Assembly: GCA_021323165.1 (NCBI GenBank)
Contig: JAJTCJ010000017.1
Location: forward strand, 1 to 64,000
DNA: 64,000 nt
Source: Bacteroidota bacterium
GTDB taxonomy: Bacteria; Bacteroidota; Bacteroidia; 2-12-FULL-35-15
Direction of reading: 5' to 3'
This document shows, piece after piece, positions 43,683 through 52,298 of the stretch (position 1 is the first letter of the stretch; each line of letters begins with the position of its first letter). Position numbers and translations under genes: made by a program. A model generated the notes under the pieces. It did no database searches. It was not told where the DNA came from and saw nothing but the letters and a program-made list of their open reading frames with translations.

Positions 43683-46177
43683 TGAGTACAATACTAATTC
43701 ATTTGGAAAAAGAAATTACTAAAACCAAGCATCAATTCCTCCAGGGTGGCGGAGAGATGGGAGAATTAACCAGGGAATACGACTGGGCTAATACACCGAT
43801 CGGAGAGCCCGACAAATGGCCACAAAGTTTACGGACAACTGTCGCCATGATACTGAATTCTAAATTCCCCATGTTCCTGTGGTGGGGAGAAGATCTGATC
43901 CAGTTTTATAATGATGCTTACCGACCGAGCCTTGGTAATGAAGGTAAGCATCCGACAGCATTAGGACAAAAAGGAAAAGACTGCTGGCCTGAGATCTGGG
44001 CTGTTATTTATCCACTGATCAAGCAGGTAAGAGAAACAGGAGAAGCAACCTGGAGTGAAGATCAGCTTATCCCCATCTATCGAAACGGAAAATTAGAAGA
44101 TGTTTACTGGACCTTTGGTTACAGTCCGATCAGAGGTGAAACCGAAGAAATAGAAGGAGTTCTGGTAGTGTGTAATGAAACTACTGAGAAAGTTCAGAAC
44201 AATCAAAAGCTTGAACAATCAGAAAAGCGTTTTCAAAATCTCATCAGGGAAGCAACCGTTGGAATTGTTGTCTTAACAGGTCAAGACATGGTCGTGGAGG
44301 TTGTTAATGAATCATACGGAAAGCTGATCGACAGAAAACCAGAAGAGCTGATAGGAAAAAAGCTCTTTGAAATTATCCCGGAAACCGGACCATATTTTAG
44401 GAAAATGATGGAAGGAGTCAGGGATACCGGAAAACCTGTATTCTTATATGATCATCCGTATTTTGTGTATTCAAAAGGAGAAAAGATCGAAGGGTATTTG
44501 AACATCATTTATCAGCCATACCGTGAAGAAGATGGAAGAACAACCGGAGTAATGGCTTTATGTCATGATGTTACGGAGCAGGTTCTCTCAAAGAACAGAT
44601 TACAGATAAGTGAAGAACGGACAAAAAGCCTTGTAGAAAGTGCACCATTTCCTATAGGTGTATATATCGGAAAAGATATGGTGATCGAACTTGCTAATCA
44701 GGCGATTCTTGATGTGTGGGGAAAAGGGAATGATGTTATTGGCAAAAAATATTCTGATATTCTTCCGGAACTTGAAAATCAGAAGATCTTTGATCAGCTG
44801 GAAAGTGTTTATACAACCGGAATGCCTTTTCATGCAAAGAACCAGCGAGTGGATCTAGTCGTAGATAATAAAATGCGGATCTATTATTTCAATTACAGCT
44901 TCACACCTCTTTACAACAGTCATGGAGATATCTATGGCGTAATGAATACTGCTGCCGATGTTACTGACCTTGTTAAAATAAAAACTCAGCTGGAAAAAAG
45001 TGAAGATAATTTAAAGAACACCATTCTGCAGGCACCAGTTGCTATGTGTCGTTTACGTGGGGCCAATCACCTTGTTGAGATCGCAAACATACGAATGCTG
45101 GAGCTGTGGGGAAAAACAGGAGAAGAGATCATTAACAAGCCTTTGTTTGAAGGGTTGCCCGAAGCCAAGGATCAGGGCTTTGAAGCTATGCTTGATAATG
45201 TTTATCAGAACGGAGCAACCGAGATAGCGCAGGCTGTCCCGGTTACCTTACCCCGTAACGGGACCCTTGAGGTAGTTTATGTAAACTTTGTTTACGAAGC
45301 TTATCATGAACCTGATGGAAGCGTTTCTGGGATCATGGTTGTGGCTTCCGATGTAACAGCCCAGGTAATAGCAAAAAATAAAATTGAAGAAGTTGTTGCG
45401 AAACGCACAAAAGAACTTGCTGACACTAACAGTGATCTTCAGCGTTCGAATGCGGAGCTTGCTCAGTTTGCATATATCGCCTCACATGACCTTCAGGAAC
45501 CTTTGAGAAAGATAAGCACTTATACGCAAATGCTTGAGAATCAGCTTGAGAATATTGATGACAAATCAAGAAACTATTTTAATAAGATCACAAGTGCTTC
45601 CTCAAGGATGAATAAACTTATCCGTGATGTACTTACCTATTCTGAACTGGTAAGGGAAAACGATGTGTTTGAAAAAGTAGATCTTAATAAAATTGCAGAT
45701 GCAATCACTAACGATTTCGAGTTATTGATTGAGCAAAAGCAGGCTGTGATAAAATATCATGATCTTCCTGTGATTGAGGCAATACCATTACAGATGTCTC
45801 AGCTCTTCAGTAATATGCTTTCAAATGCGCTGAAGTTTTCCAAACCCGGTGTAAAGCCAGTTATTACTATCTCATCAAAACAATTATCTTCCAATGAAGT
45901 TAAACTGATTCCTGATCTCGACCCTAAAAAATTATATTATAAAATAGTGTTTAAGGATAATGGAATTGGATTTCGCTCGGAACACGGAGAGCAGATCTTT
46001 AATATCTTTCAGCGCCTTCATCGCAAATCCGAATATGAAGGAACAGGTATAGGATTAGCTATGTGTAAAAAGATTGCAAAGAATCACAATGGCGATGTTA
46101 ATGCTGATGGAACATCCGACAAAGGGGCAATATTCAACATTATCCTGCCGGCAACACATGTTTCGATTAAAAAGTAA
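43682..46177 (+). CDS. Multi-PAS sensor histidine kinase
   Basis: An 831-aa cytoplasmic kinase with no membrane segment. Four PAS-type domains follow each other (about 35-175, 185-305, 310-430 and 440-565); the first contains PIGEPDKWPQSLRTTVAMIL, found in photo- and redox-type kinases. HisKA (about 590-660) has the phosphorylated His in ASHDLQEPLRK (H602), and HATPase_c (about 695-825) has NMLSNALKFSK, FKDNGIGF and GTGIGLAMCKKIAKNH. The PAS domains could bind small ligands or a flavin, not determinable here. It is coupled to the receiver upstream. A perfect 13-bp hairpin follows. Confidence 0.93.
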   Translation: MSTILIHLEKEITKTKHQFLQGGGEMGELTREYDWANTPIGEPDKWPQSLRTTVAMILNSKFPMFLWWGEDLIQFYNDAYRPSLGNEGKHPTALGQKGKDCWPEIWAVIYPLIKQVRETGEATWSEDQLIPIYRNGKLEDVYWTFGYSPIRGETEEIEGVLVVCNETTEKVQNNQKLEQSEKRFQNLIREATVGIVVLTGQDMVVEVVNESYGKLIDRKPEELIGKKLFEIIPETGPYFRKMMEGVRDTGKPVFLYDHPYFVYSKGEKIEGYLNIIYQPYREEDGRTTGVMALCHDVTEQVLSKNRLQISEERTKSLVESAPFPIGVYIGKDMVIELANQAILDVWGKGNDVIGKKYSDILPELENQKIFDQLESVYTTGMPFHAKNQRVDLVVDNKMRIYYFNYSFTPLYNSHGDIYGVMNTAADVTDLVKIKTQLEKSEDNLKNTILQAPVAMCRLRGANHLVEIANIRMLELWGKTGEEIINKPLFEGLPEAKDQGFEAMLDNVYQNGATEIAQAVPVTLPRNGTLEVVYVNFVYEAYHEPDGSVSGIMVVASDVTAQVIAKNKIEEVVAKRTKELADTNSDLQRSNAELAQFAYIASHDLQEPLRKISTYTQMLENQLENIDDKSRNYFNKITSASSRMNKLIRDVLTYSELVRENDVFEKVDLNKIADAITNDFELLIEQKQAVIKYHDLPVIEAIPLQMSQLFSNMLSNALKFSKPGVKPVITISSKQLSSNEVKLIPDLDPKKLYYKIVFKDNGIGFRSEHGEQIFNIFQRLHRKSEYEGTGIGLAMCKKIAKNHNGDVNADGTSDKGAIFNIILPATHVSIKK

Positions 46178-46212
46178 TAGAAGAAAAGCTCCTTCCAGTG
46201 CTTTTCTTCTAT
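46177..46212. terminator. Bidirectional hairpin between two convergent kinase genes
   Basis: ATAGAAGAAAAGC (46177-46189) and GCTTTTCTTCTAT (46200-46212) are perfectly complementary 13-base arms around a 10-base loop. The sequence lies between convergent genes and is the only spacer. Confidence 0.7.
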
Positions 46213-46216
46213 ATAA

Positions 46217-48553
46217 TTATTTCAGTTCTTCAATTTCCATTTTGAGAGGATCTTTAACCTCATTATAACATTTTTCTATCTCATTATATTTGAGACGTAT
46301 CTCCTCTATAGGATATTTATTATCTGCCAAACGCTCCACCTGCTTGATTATATCACCAGTTTCTTCAATACCCAAAGTAAGAAATAAGCCCTTCATACTA
46401 TGCGCGTATATTTTAATATCCCCATAATTTTTCTGATCTATTGAGGACTTTAGTTTTGTAAGTGCCTGCGGAACATCATTAATAAACAAGGTGATCATTT
46501 CAATGATAAATTCCTTATCACCATCAGCATGATCGATGAGGTAATCAAGATTAAATAAAGGCTTCCCTTTAGATACATTTTTAACAACCACTTTTTCAGG
46601 TTTGCCGGACTTATTCATTAGCTGCATGATCACTTTTTTTAAGTAGTTTGCATTAAAGGGTTTTGACACATATGCATTCATCCCGATATTGATACATCTC
46701 TCAGCCTCAGAATTGGACGCATGCGCAGTAATAGCAATTATCGGAATGTTCTTTTTACGATAATCCTTCATGTCCCTGATAATACGAGTGGCAGTATAAC
46801 CATCTATTTCAGGCATCTGAATATCCATCAGTATAAGATCATAATCCTTCTCTTTTAATTTTTCTATCGCTTCTGCTCCATTGTTAGCAATATCAAGTTT
46901 ATACTTCCACTTGGCCATTATCTTCTGAACAAGCCTTTGATTCAAAGGAATGTCCTCTGCAAGCAGAACTGAATATGATTCATTACTATCTGAAGTTACA
47001 CCAACATTTTTCGTTATATCCACGCTTGGTTTTTCGGTGGTCTTCTTAAATCGCATAATAAAGTTAAAAGTAGAACCTACTCCTTCTTTGCTTTCTACTT
47101 CTATCTTTCCGCCTTGAAGTTCTACCAATTGCTGAACAATTGTCAAACCCAAACCAGTACCACCATATTTCCTTGTTGTATCTGAAGAGCCCTGCGTAAA
47201 TCTTTCAAATATCAATTTGATCTTTTCAGGAGGAATTCCAATGCCTGTATCTTTAATACTGAACTTATATTTAATATCAAGCCCGGTATCTTCCAAAACT
47301 TCTGTACTGATGCTCACCTCACCTTTTTCTGTGAACTTGATGGCGTTACCAATAAGGTTCAGGAGTATCTGACTTAATCTTGCTGAATCACCCATTAAAT
47401 ATTCAGGAGATGCCGGATCTATTTTAATACTGATCTGAATATCTTTTTCCTGAGCTCTGTGTTCAACCAATTCAACAACTGATCTAATAATTTCAGTCAC
47501 ACTGAAACTCGCTTCTTCAAAAATAAATTTTCCTGCTTCTATTTTAGAAAGATCAAGTATATCATTAATGATTACGAGCAAGTTTTTACCAGCAAAATCA
47601 ATAGATTCAACATATTCTCTTTGCTCAGGATTCAATTGTGTTTCTTTAAGAAGCTCCTGAAAACCAAGGATCGCATTTAAAGGAGTGCGGATCTCATGGC
47701 TCATACTTGCCAGGAATTGTTCTTTTACGGTTTTAGATTCTTCGGCTATTTTTTTAGCAGCGATAAGCTTTGCATTTTTTTCAACGAGTTCCTGGGTTCT
47801 TTCTTTAACTCTTAATTCAAGCTGATTATTAGTTTCAGATAATGTATGATCATGTTTTTCAATCTTCTCAATCATTTTATTAAAGGCCATAGAAAGTTTC
47901 GCTACTTCATCCTTTCCTTTAAAACGGGAACGCAGACTGAAATTCCCGCTTTTCATTACATCTTCCATTACATTAACCAGATCAATGATTGGAGTTGAAA
48001 TATATTTCTGTAAGAAATATGCAAGGAAGTAAGCTAATAATCCGCCTATAAAAATGATCAGTAGCGCGAGTTTCATTTTTTTATAAAGCTGTGCTTGAAT
48101 ATCTGAAAGATCAACCTTCAGGCATACTGTACCAAGCCACTCCTTATTACTGAATATTTTATAATAAACGAACAGATCATTTCCACTTGTATGAGAGAAC
48201 ATGTTCATTTTAGGTACATACGAAAATGTAAACGGGTCTGCCTGTTTGCGCGTAAATGCAGCGAATACTTTCCCTGTAGTGTCAATAATACTGGCGTTGG
48301 TTATTGTTGATTCAACATTAAGATCGGTAAGTGTTTCATAAGCAGTTTCTGTATCACCAAAAAGGATTGGAGCTACTGTATTTGAACCAATAACCTGTGC
48401 AATGGAAGAACTTGATTTGATCTTATTCTCACGCATTGCCTTATAATCGATGACCACAAATGTAAGGGAACATAAAACGATCACTACCACAGCAGTGGTA
48501 AGCTGCATTAAGATCAGCTTACGGTGAATCGATATATTAGTTAACAATCCCAT
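46217..48553 (-). CDS. CHASE8-type hybrid histidine kinase (HK-REC-HPt)
   Basis: A 778-aa membrane kinase. Two membrane helices (about 15-35 and 160-180) enclose a periplasmic domain whose sequence (SSSIAQVIGSNTVAPILFGDTETAYETL) matches the CHASE8-type sensor of YfiN. HAMP (about 180-240) comes next, then HisKA with the phosphorylated His in SMSHEIRTPLN (H286), HATPase_c (NLIGNAIKF, DTGIGIP and GGTGLGLTI), a receiver with Asp 577 in LILMDIQMP, and an HPt domain with His 718 in YAHSMKGLF. A full His-Asp-His phosphorelay is therefore present, with no DNA-binding output. Its ATG overlaps the yfiR stop (TAATG), so it is coupled to that gene. Confidence 0.93.
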   Translation of the reverse strand: MGLLTNISIHRKLILMQLTTAVVVIVLCSLTFVVIDYKAMRENKIKSSSSIAQVIGSNTVAPILFGDTETAYETLTDLNVESTITNASIIDTTGKVFAAFTRKQADPFTFSYVPKMNMFSHTSGNDLFVYYKIFSNKEWLGTVCLKVDLSDIQAQLYKKMKLALLIIFIGGLLAYFLAYFLQKYISTPIIDLVNVMEDVMKSGNFSLRSRFKGKDEVAKLSMAFNKMIEKIEKHDHTLSETNNQLELRVKERTQELVEKNAKLIAAKKIAEESKTVKEQFLASMSHEIRTPLNAILGFQELLKETQLNPEQREYVESIDFAGKNLLVIINDILDLSKIEAGKFIFEEASFSVTEIIRSVVELVEHRAQEKDIQISIKIDPASPEYLMGDSARLSQILLNLIGNAIKFTEKGEVSISTEVLEDTGLDIKYKFSIKDTGIGIPPEKIKLIFERFTQGSSDTTRKYGGTGLGLTIVQQLVELQGGKIEVESKEGVGSTFNFIMRFKKTTEKPSVDITKNVGVTSDSNESYSVLLAEDIPLNQRLVQKIMAKWKYKLDIANNGAEAIEKLKEKDYDLILMDIQMPEIDGYTATRIIRDMKDYRKKNIPIIAITAHASNSEAERCINIGMNAYVSKPFNANYLKKVIMQLMNKSGKPEKVVVKNVSKGKPLFNLDYLIDHADGDKEFIIEMITLFINDVPQALTKLKSSIDQKNYGDIKIYAHSMKGLFLTLGIEETGDIIKQVERLADNKYPIEEIRLKYNEIEKCYNEVKDPLKMEIEELK

Positions 48554-49092
48554 TAATTTTTAATATTCAATGCTAATTTTAATAGCTGAGAACTCGCCTT
48601 AATATTGTTTCTGTTGAGTGAATTAAGATTCACTTCAAATTTTATCTTGTTATTTACAATAAGGAAGTTGATCGCGGATCCTAAGTCCAGATCACCTTTT
48701 TGTTCGCTTACAATAAGTGCATTCTTTATAGAAGGGGCTTGTAAAGACCTCTTAATGTGTTCAGGAGAAATATGTTCAGGAATAAATAGCATATGACAGG
48801 TTTTAATATCTCCTGCATCACTGTATTTAGTTATGTTGATCTTCTTATTGTTGATCTTTTTATTTGCTGCCAGATCATTTAAAGGGCTGACTATTGGCGA
48901 ATCACCTAAAACACAAATATTGAAAGTTGAAGCATTGTTCAATGAATTATCTTCCCACTCTACAAATTTCGTAAAATTGTACATGAAGGCTGCCTTTGCC
49001 TGATACTCTTCAACCTCTGTTTGAATCATCACAAAGGATGAACCTAACAGGAGTAATAGAAACATAAATAAGCAACAGGCTTTTCTTTTCAT
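48553..49092 (-). CDS. YfiR family (DUF4154) periplasmic protein
   Basis: A 179-aa protein with a signal segment (about 1-22) followed by the YfiR/DUF4154 domain: EYQAKAAFMYNFTKFVEWED, TFNICVLGDSPIVSPLNDLA, CHMLFIPEHISPEHIKRSL, ALIVSEQKGDLDLGSAINFLIVNNKIKFEVNLNSLNR. In Pseudomonas YfiR is a periplasmic repressor that binds the CHASE8 domain of the cyclase YfiN. Here it lies directly before a kinase with a CHASE8-like domain, with overlapping stop and start codons, so it may well control that kinase in the same way. A 40-base spacer separates it from the nucleotidase-like lipoprotein. Confidence 0.9.
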   Translation of the reverse strand: MKRKACCLFMFLLLLLGSSFVMIQTEVEEYQAKAAFMYNFTKFVEWEDNSLNNASTFNICVLGDSPIVSPLNDLAANKKINNKKINITKYSDAGDIKTCHMLFIPEHISPEHIKRSLQAPSIKNALIVSEQKGDLDLGSAINFLIVNNKIKFEVNLNSLNRNNIKASSQLLKLALNIKN

Positions 49093-49132
49093 AAACTGGA
49101 ATTGAGAAAATAATTCTTAATTTCTCTGTTTG

Positions 49133-49885
49133 TTATTGAAACTTTATTCGATTTTCGATTAAAGGAGTAACAGGAGTATTTAATATTATATATTCTTTAA
49201 TTGCATTTGATTGATTCTCCTGAAGATTTTCTTTCATTGAAGATGAAATATTCTTAAGAGTAACATAACCATCATTTCCATCGGCAATGAAGGCAGGAAA
49301 CGCCACAGTATAAACTGTATTCGAATCAAGCATAGCCTCCTGGATCTTAACAGATGTAATTCGGTTGCCCGGACTTATTATTACAGTTCCTTCTATATTA
49401 ATGACCTGAGGTGACTGATTAGTATCGATAGTAATTTCAAGTTCTTTTGAGAGTTGCAGAAAGGGTCCTTTGGTTAATGGATATTGTGCAACAGAGCGTT
49501 CAAATACCGATTTAAGATCTTTGCCATTCAGTTTGATCAAAACTGTAGGATCCCCGAATGGAAGCATTTCATCAATCATTTCAGCAGTAATAATTCCACT
49601 CGGATAAATTCCATTTGGTCTTTTTGAAGCGCTGTAACGGATACTTCCCGCATTTACCACAGCACAATCAATTAACTTTCCTTTACTAACCACATTATTA
49701 AAAATAGCATCACATATAAGGTTTCCGATCACAGATTCTTTTTTCCTGATTACATTTTCCCTGGCATCCATATCCACAGTAACCGTTCCCAATGCTGTAG
49801 GTTCAGGTAAGTGCTCATCTTTACGGCAGGCATCCGCCAATAACAGAAGTAAAATGAAACTTGAAATTTTCAGAACTGTTTTCAT
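49133..49885 (-). CDS. Lipoprotein with a stand-alone 5'-nucleotidase C-terminal domain
   Basis: A 250-aa lipoprotein (lipobox LADAC, Cys 20). The whole mature part corresponds to the C-terminal domain of periplasmic 5'-nucleotidases (UshA type): ESVIGNLICDAIF, CAVVNAGSIRYS, YPSGIITAEMIDEMLPFGDPTVLIKLNGKDLKSVFERSV and NTVYTVAFPAFIADGNDGYVTL. In full enzymes this domain binds the nucleotide base and the separate metallophosphatase domain cuts the phosphate. No metallophosphatase gene is found beside it, so binding rather than catalysis is suggested. It is 5 bases downstream of the TonB receptor and is certainly in the same operon. Confidence 0.88.
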   Translation of the reverse strand: MKTVLKISSFILLLLLADACRKDEHLPEPTALGTVTVDMDARENVIRKKESVIGNLICDAIFNNVVSKGKLIDCAVVNAGSIRYSASKRPNGIYPSGIITAEMIDEMLPFGDPTVLIKLNGKDLKSVFERSVAQYPLTKGPFLQLSKELEITIDTNQSPQVINIEGTVIISPGNRITSVKIQEAMLDSNTVYTVAFPAFIADGNDGYVTLKNISSSMKENLQENQSNAIKEYIILNTPVTPLIENRIKFQ

Positions 49886-49890
49886 TTTCC

Positions 49891-52023
49891 TTATAATTTA
49901 TAAATTACATTCAGCAGTAATGAAGGCCCGGGCTGAATAAGTCCCTTTAATCCAAATGCATTGATATTTGTGGATTCTTCAGGATCACTGTATTTTTGTG
50001 TCCCAAGATTATTTCCAATAATATTGATATTTAAATGCTTATTAACACTATACCCTAAGGTGATATTTCCCTGTAAATAATAAGGGATACGAACATAGTG
50101 ATCGGTTTCCAGATAAAAGCGTTTATTATTTTCGGCTTCGTTACCATAGTTAATTCCAATAGCTATGAATACTTTTTTTATTGTGTAATCAAATCCTCCG
50201 TTTAATTTTAAGGTTGGGACATTCCTAAGCTCTTTGTAATAATCCGGCTGCTTATCATAAAACGCAACATCAGATGCTCTTACATTATTTTCATTCCACT
50301 TGAACGTACTTAAGAACTGAGAATAATTTGCAAAAACATGGAATTCAGGTGCAAGAGCTAGTGTAATTGTTCCCCCATTTCCGTAAGTTTCGACATCCCC
50401 GATATTCTCGTATATACCAATACTTCCTCCCCCATGTGGATCATAAACTCTTATTAAATTTCTATTCTGAATGTAATACAGGTTGTATTTTATCTGCAGC
50501 TTTTTATAATTGATCACTGTACCTATTTCGACTGTATTAATATCTTCAGGAGTGAGCTTAGTATTGCCTTTTACCCCATACTCATTGCCAATTGTTGAAT
50601 TATCATATAACTCCTGGAATGAAGGTGCCCGGAATGCTTTTCCGTATAAACCTTTAAAATGAATATGCTGGGTAGCTTTATAAGTAATGCCCAAACGCGG
50701 GTTAACAGACTGACCAAAATCATTATAGTCATCATATCTCAATCCTGCTGTTACTGTAAATTTCTTTATACGGAAATTAGTTTGAAGGAAATATGCAAAA
50801 ACGAATCTTCTTTTTTTATCCTGAGTAAATTCAATATTATCATAATTATTAAAAGCTCCTTGATATTCATCTCCCACAATTTTATAATTACGTGACAGAT
50901 CATATTTCGCCAGAGAAAGATCTTCGAACACGCTGCCTGTTAAGATATCAAAATGTTCATTGGCTTTAATGTAAATATCAAGAGAACTTCCGTAGGTCAC
51001 TCCAGTGTATTTTTCTCGTGTAAGCTTACCATCTGGAAAGAGATCTCCTGAAGTAGCTGATACATAATTATCAGGTGCCTCCTGATTAAGAAAATCATGC
51101 GTATTTGAATTATAATAAAGTTTAGGAGTTATTATAACATTATCGCCAATCCTGTAGTCATAAAAAATATTTGCTGCAAGCTGATTGGTAATTAATTTGG
51201 AATCAGGTGACGCAATAAAAACCGGACCGACCCAACTCCCTTGCTGCCTGTAAATATTAAATAAATTAAAGTGCAGATTATTAGAAACTAAATTACAATT
51301 TACATATCCATCCTTATTCCAACGGTTAGTTCTATAATTTTTATCCATGTAAGTTAAGCTCCATTCCTGATCTTTTACTTTATCACTTTCGATCAGTTGT
51401 GAGTTACCATCGCTCTGATAATATCCTAGTGAAAGATCAAGTTTAACTTTCTCGTTTTGAACAGTATAATTTGCGTTTGCATTTAGTGTCGAATTCAATC
51501 CACCGGTAACGCTAACGGAGGTCTGACTTATAGTAAAGATGTTTATTACGCCAGCCATTGCGTTACTTCCGTAAATTGCAGATCCGGGTCCACGGATAAT
51601 TTCGACTTTCTCTATAAAATCTAATGGAAGATCATAAATAGCCCTTCCATTATAAAAATCATTTATCTGTTGGCCATTTATCAAAACCAATATATTACCA
51701 TCTTTGCGGCCTCCGCGTAAAGAAATCCGATATTGTCCATCTGTTCCCATACTCGTTTCGATTCCCGGGATAAATTTCAAGAGATCAATAAGTGTGATCG
51801 CTCCAAAATTCTTAAAATCGGAATGTTCAATAACAGAAATAATTGCGGGTGCTTCTGTTTCTAATTGTGGTTTTTTAGCCGCGCTGAATACTTTCAACTC
51901 TAGAAGTTCTTCAAGAGAAAGGTCAGCGATATCACCGTTCTTTCCCGTTGAATCATTTTGGGAAAATGAAATCAGAGGAAAAAAGAGTATTATGACAAAA
52001 AGTATTGTGTTTCTATTAACCAT
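49891..52023 (-). CDS. TonB-dependent outer-membrane receptor
   Basis: A 710-aa receptor with a signal peptide (about 1-21). A short N-terminal stretch (SLEELLELKVFSAAKKPQ) stands before the plug, as in receptors that start with SLEELL. The plug (about 55-175) has LIDLLKFIPGIE, YRISLRGGRKDGNILVLINGQ and IEIIRGPGSAIYGSNAMAGVINI. A 22-strand barrel makes up the rest, ending in PGPSLLLNVIYKL with aromatic/hydrophobic C-terminus. It needs TonB-ExbBD to import its ligand. No carboxypeptidase-like N-domain of SusC type is present and no SusD gene follows. It is the first gene of the operon with the 5'-nucleotidase domain, YfiR and the hybrid kinase; the ligand is unknown. Confidence 0.92.
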   Translation of the reverse strand: MVNRNTILFVIILFFPLISFSQNDSTGKNGDIADLSLEELLELKVFSAAKKPQLETEAPAIISVIEHSDFKNFGAITLIDLLKFIPGIETSMGTDGQYRISLRGGRKDGNILVLINGQQINDFYNGRAIYDLPLDFIEKVEIIRGPGSAIYGSNAMAGVINIFTISQTSVSVTGGLNSTLNANANYTVQNEKVKLDLSLGYYQSDGNSQLIESDKVKDQEWSLTYMDKNYRTNRWNKDGYVNCNLVSNNLHFNLFNIYRQQGSWVGPVFIASPDSKLITNQLAANIFYDYRIGDNVIITPKLYYNSNTHDFLNQEAPDNYVSATSGDLFPDGKLTREKYTGVTYGSSLDIYIKANEHFDILTGSVFEDLSLAKYDLSRNYKIVGDEYQGAFNNYDNIEFTQDKKRRFVFAYFLQTNFRIKKFTVTAGLRYDDYNDFGQSVNPRLGITYKATQHIHFKGLYGKAFRAPSFQELYDNSTIGNEYGVKGNTKLTPEDINTVEIGTVINYKKLQIKYNLYYIQNRNLIRVYDPHGGGSIGIYENIGDVETYGNGGTITLALAPEFHVFANYSQFLSTFKWNENNVRASDVAFYDKQPDYYKELRNVPTLKLNGGFDYTIKKVFIAIGINYGNEAENNKRFYLETDHYVRIPYYLQGNITLGYSVNKHLNINIIGNNLGTQKYSDPEESTNINAFGLKGLIQPGPSLLLNVIYKL

Positions 52024-52298
52024 AAATTAAAAACGACTAACTAGTCAAATTTATAGATAAATCGACTCTCGCGCAACAAAAACTTTAATATGTTTATAAT
52101 CTGGAAAAAAGGGAAAATATATCCCCGACCAGTACTTACATATAAGTTCTAATAAGAAATCTCGGAAACCGGCTTCTGACAATATACTCGATAAGAGACA
52201 AATGTAATTTTCTTCATTGGCAGATTATTTTACCGGGATTCTCGATCAGCTATTAAAACTCCCTGGATAGCATATTATTAAACTATAATTTTCTATGC
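52024..52298. other. Divergent intergenic region, no gene seen
   Basis: These 275 bases separate the start of the TonB-receptor operon (minus) and the start of the SBBP gene (plus). They must contain two promoters. I see AT-rich sequence without a convincing TAnnTTTG box, no hairpin and no reading frame of note. Confidence 0.4.
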
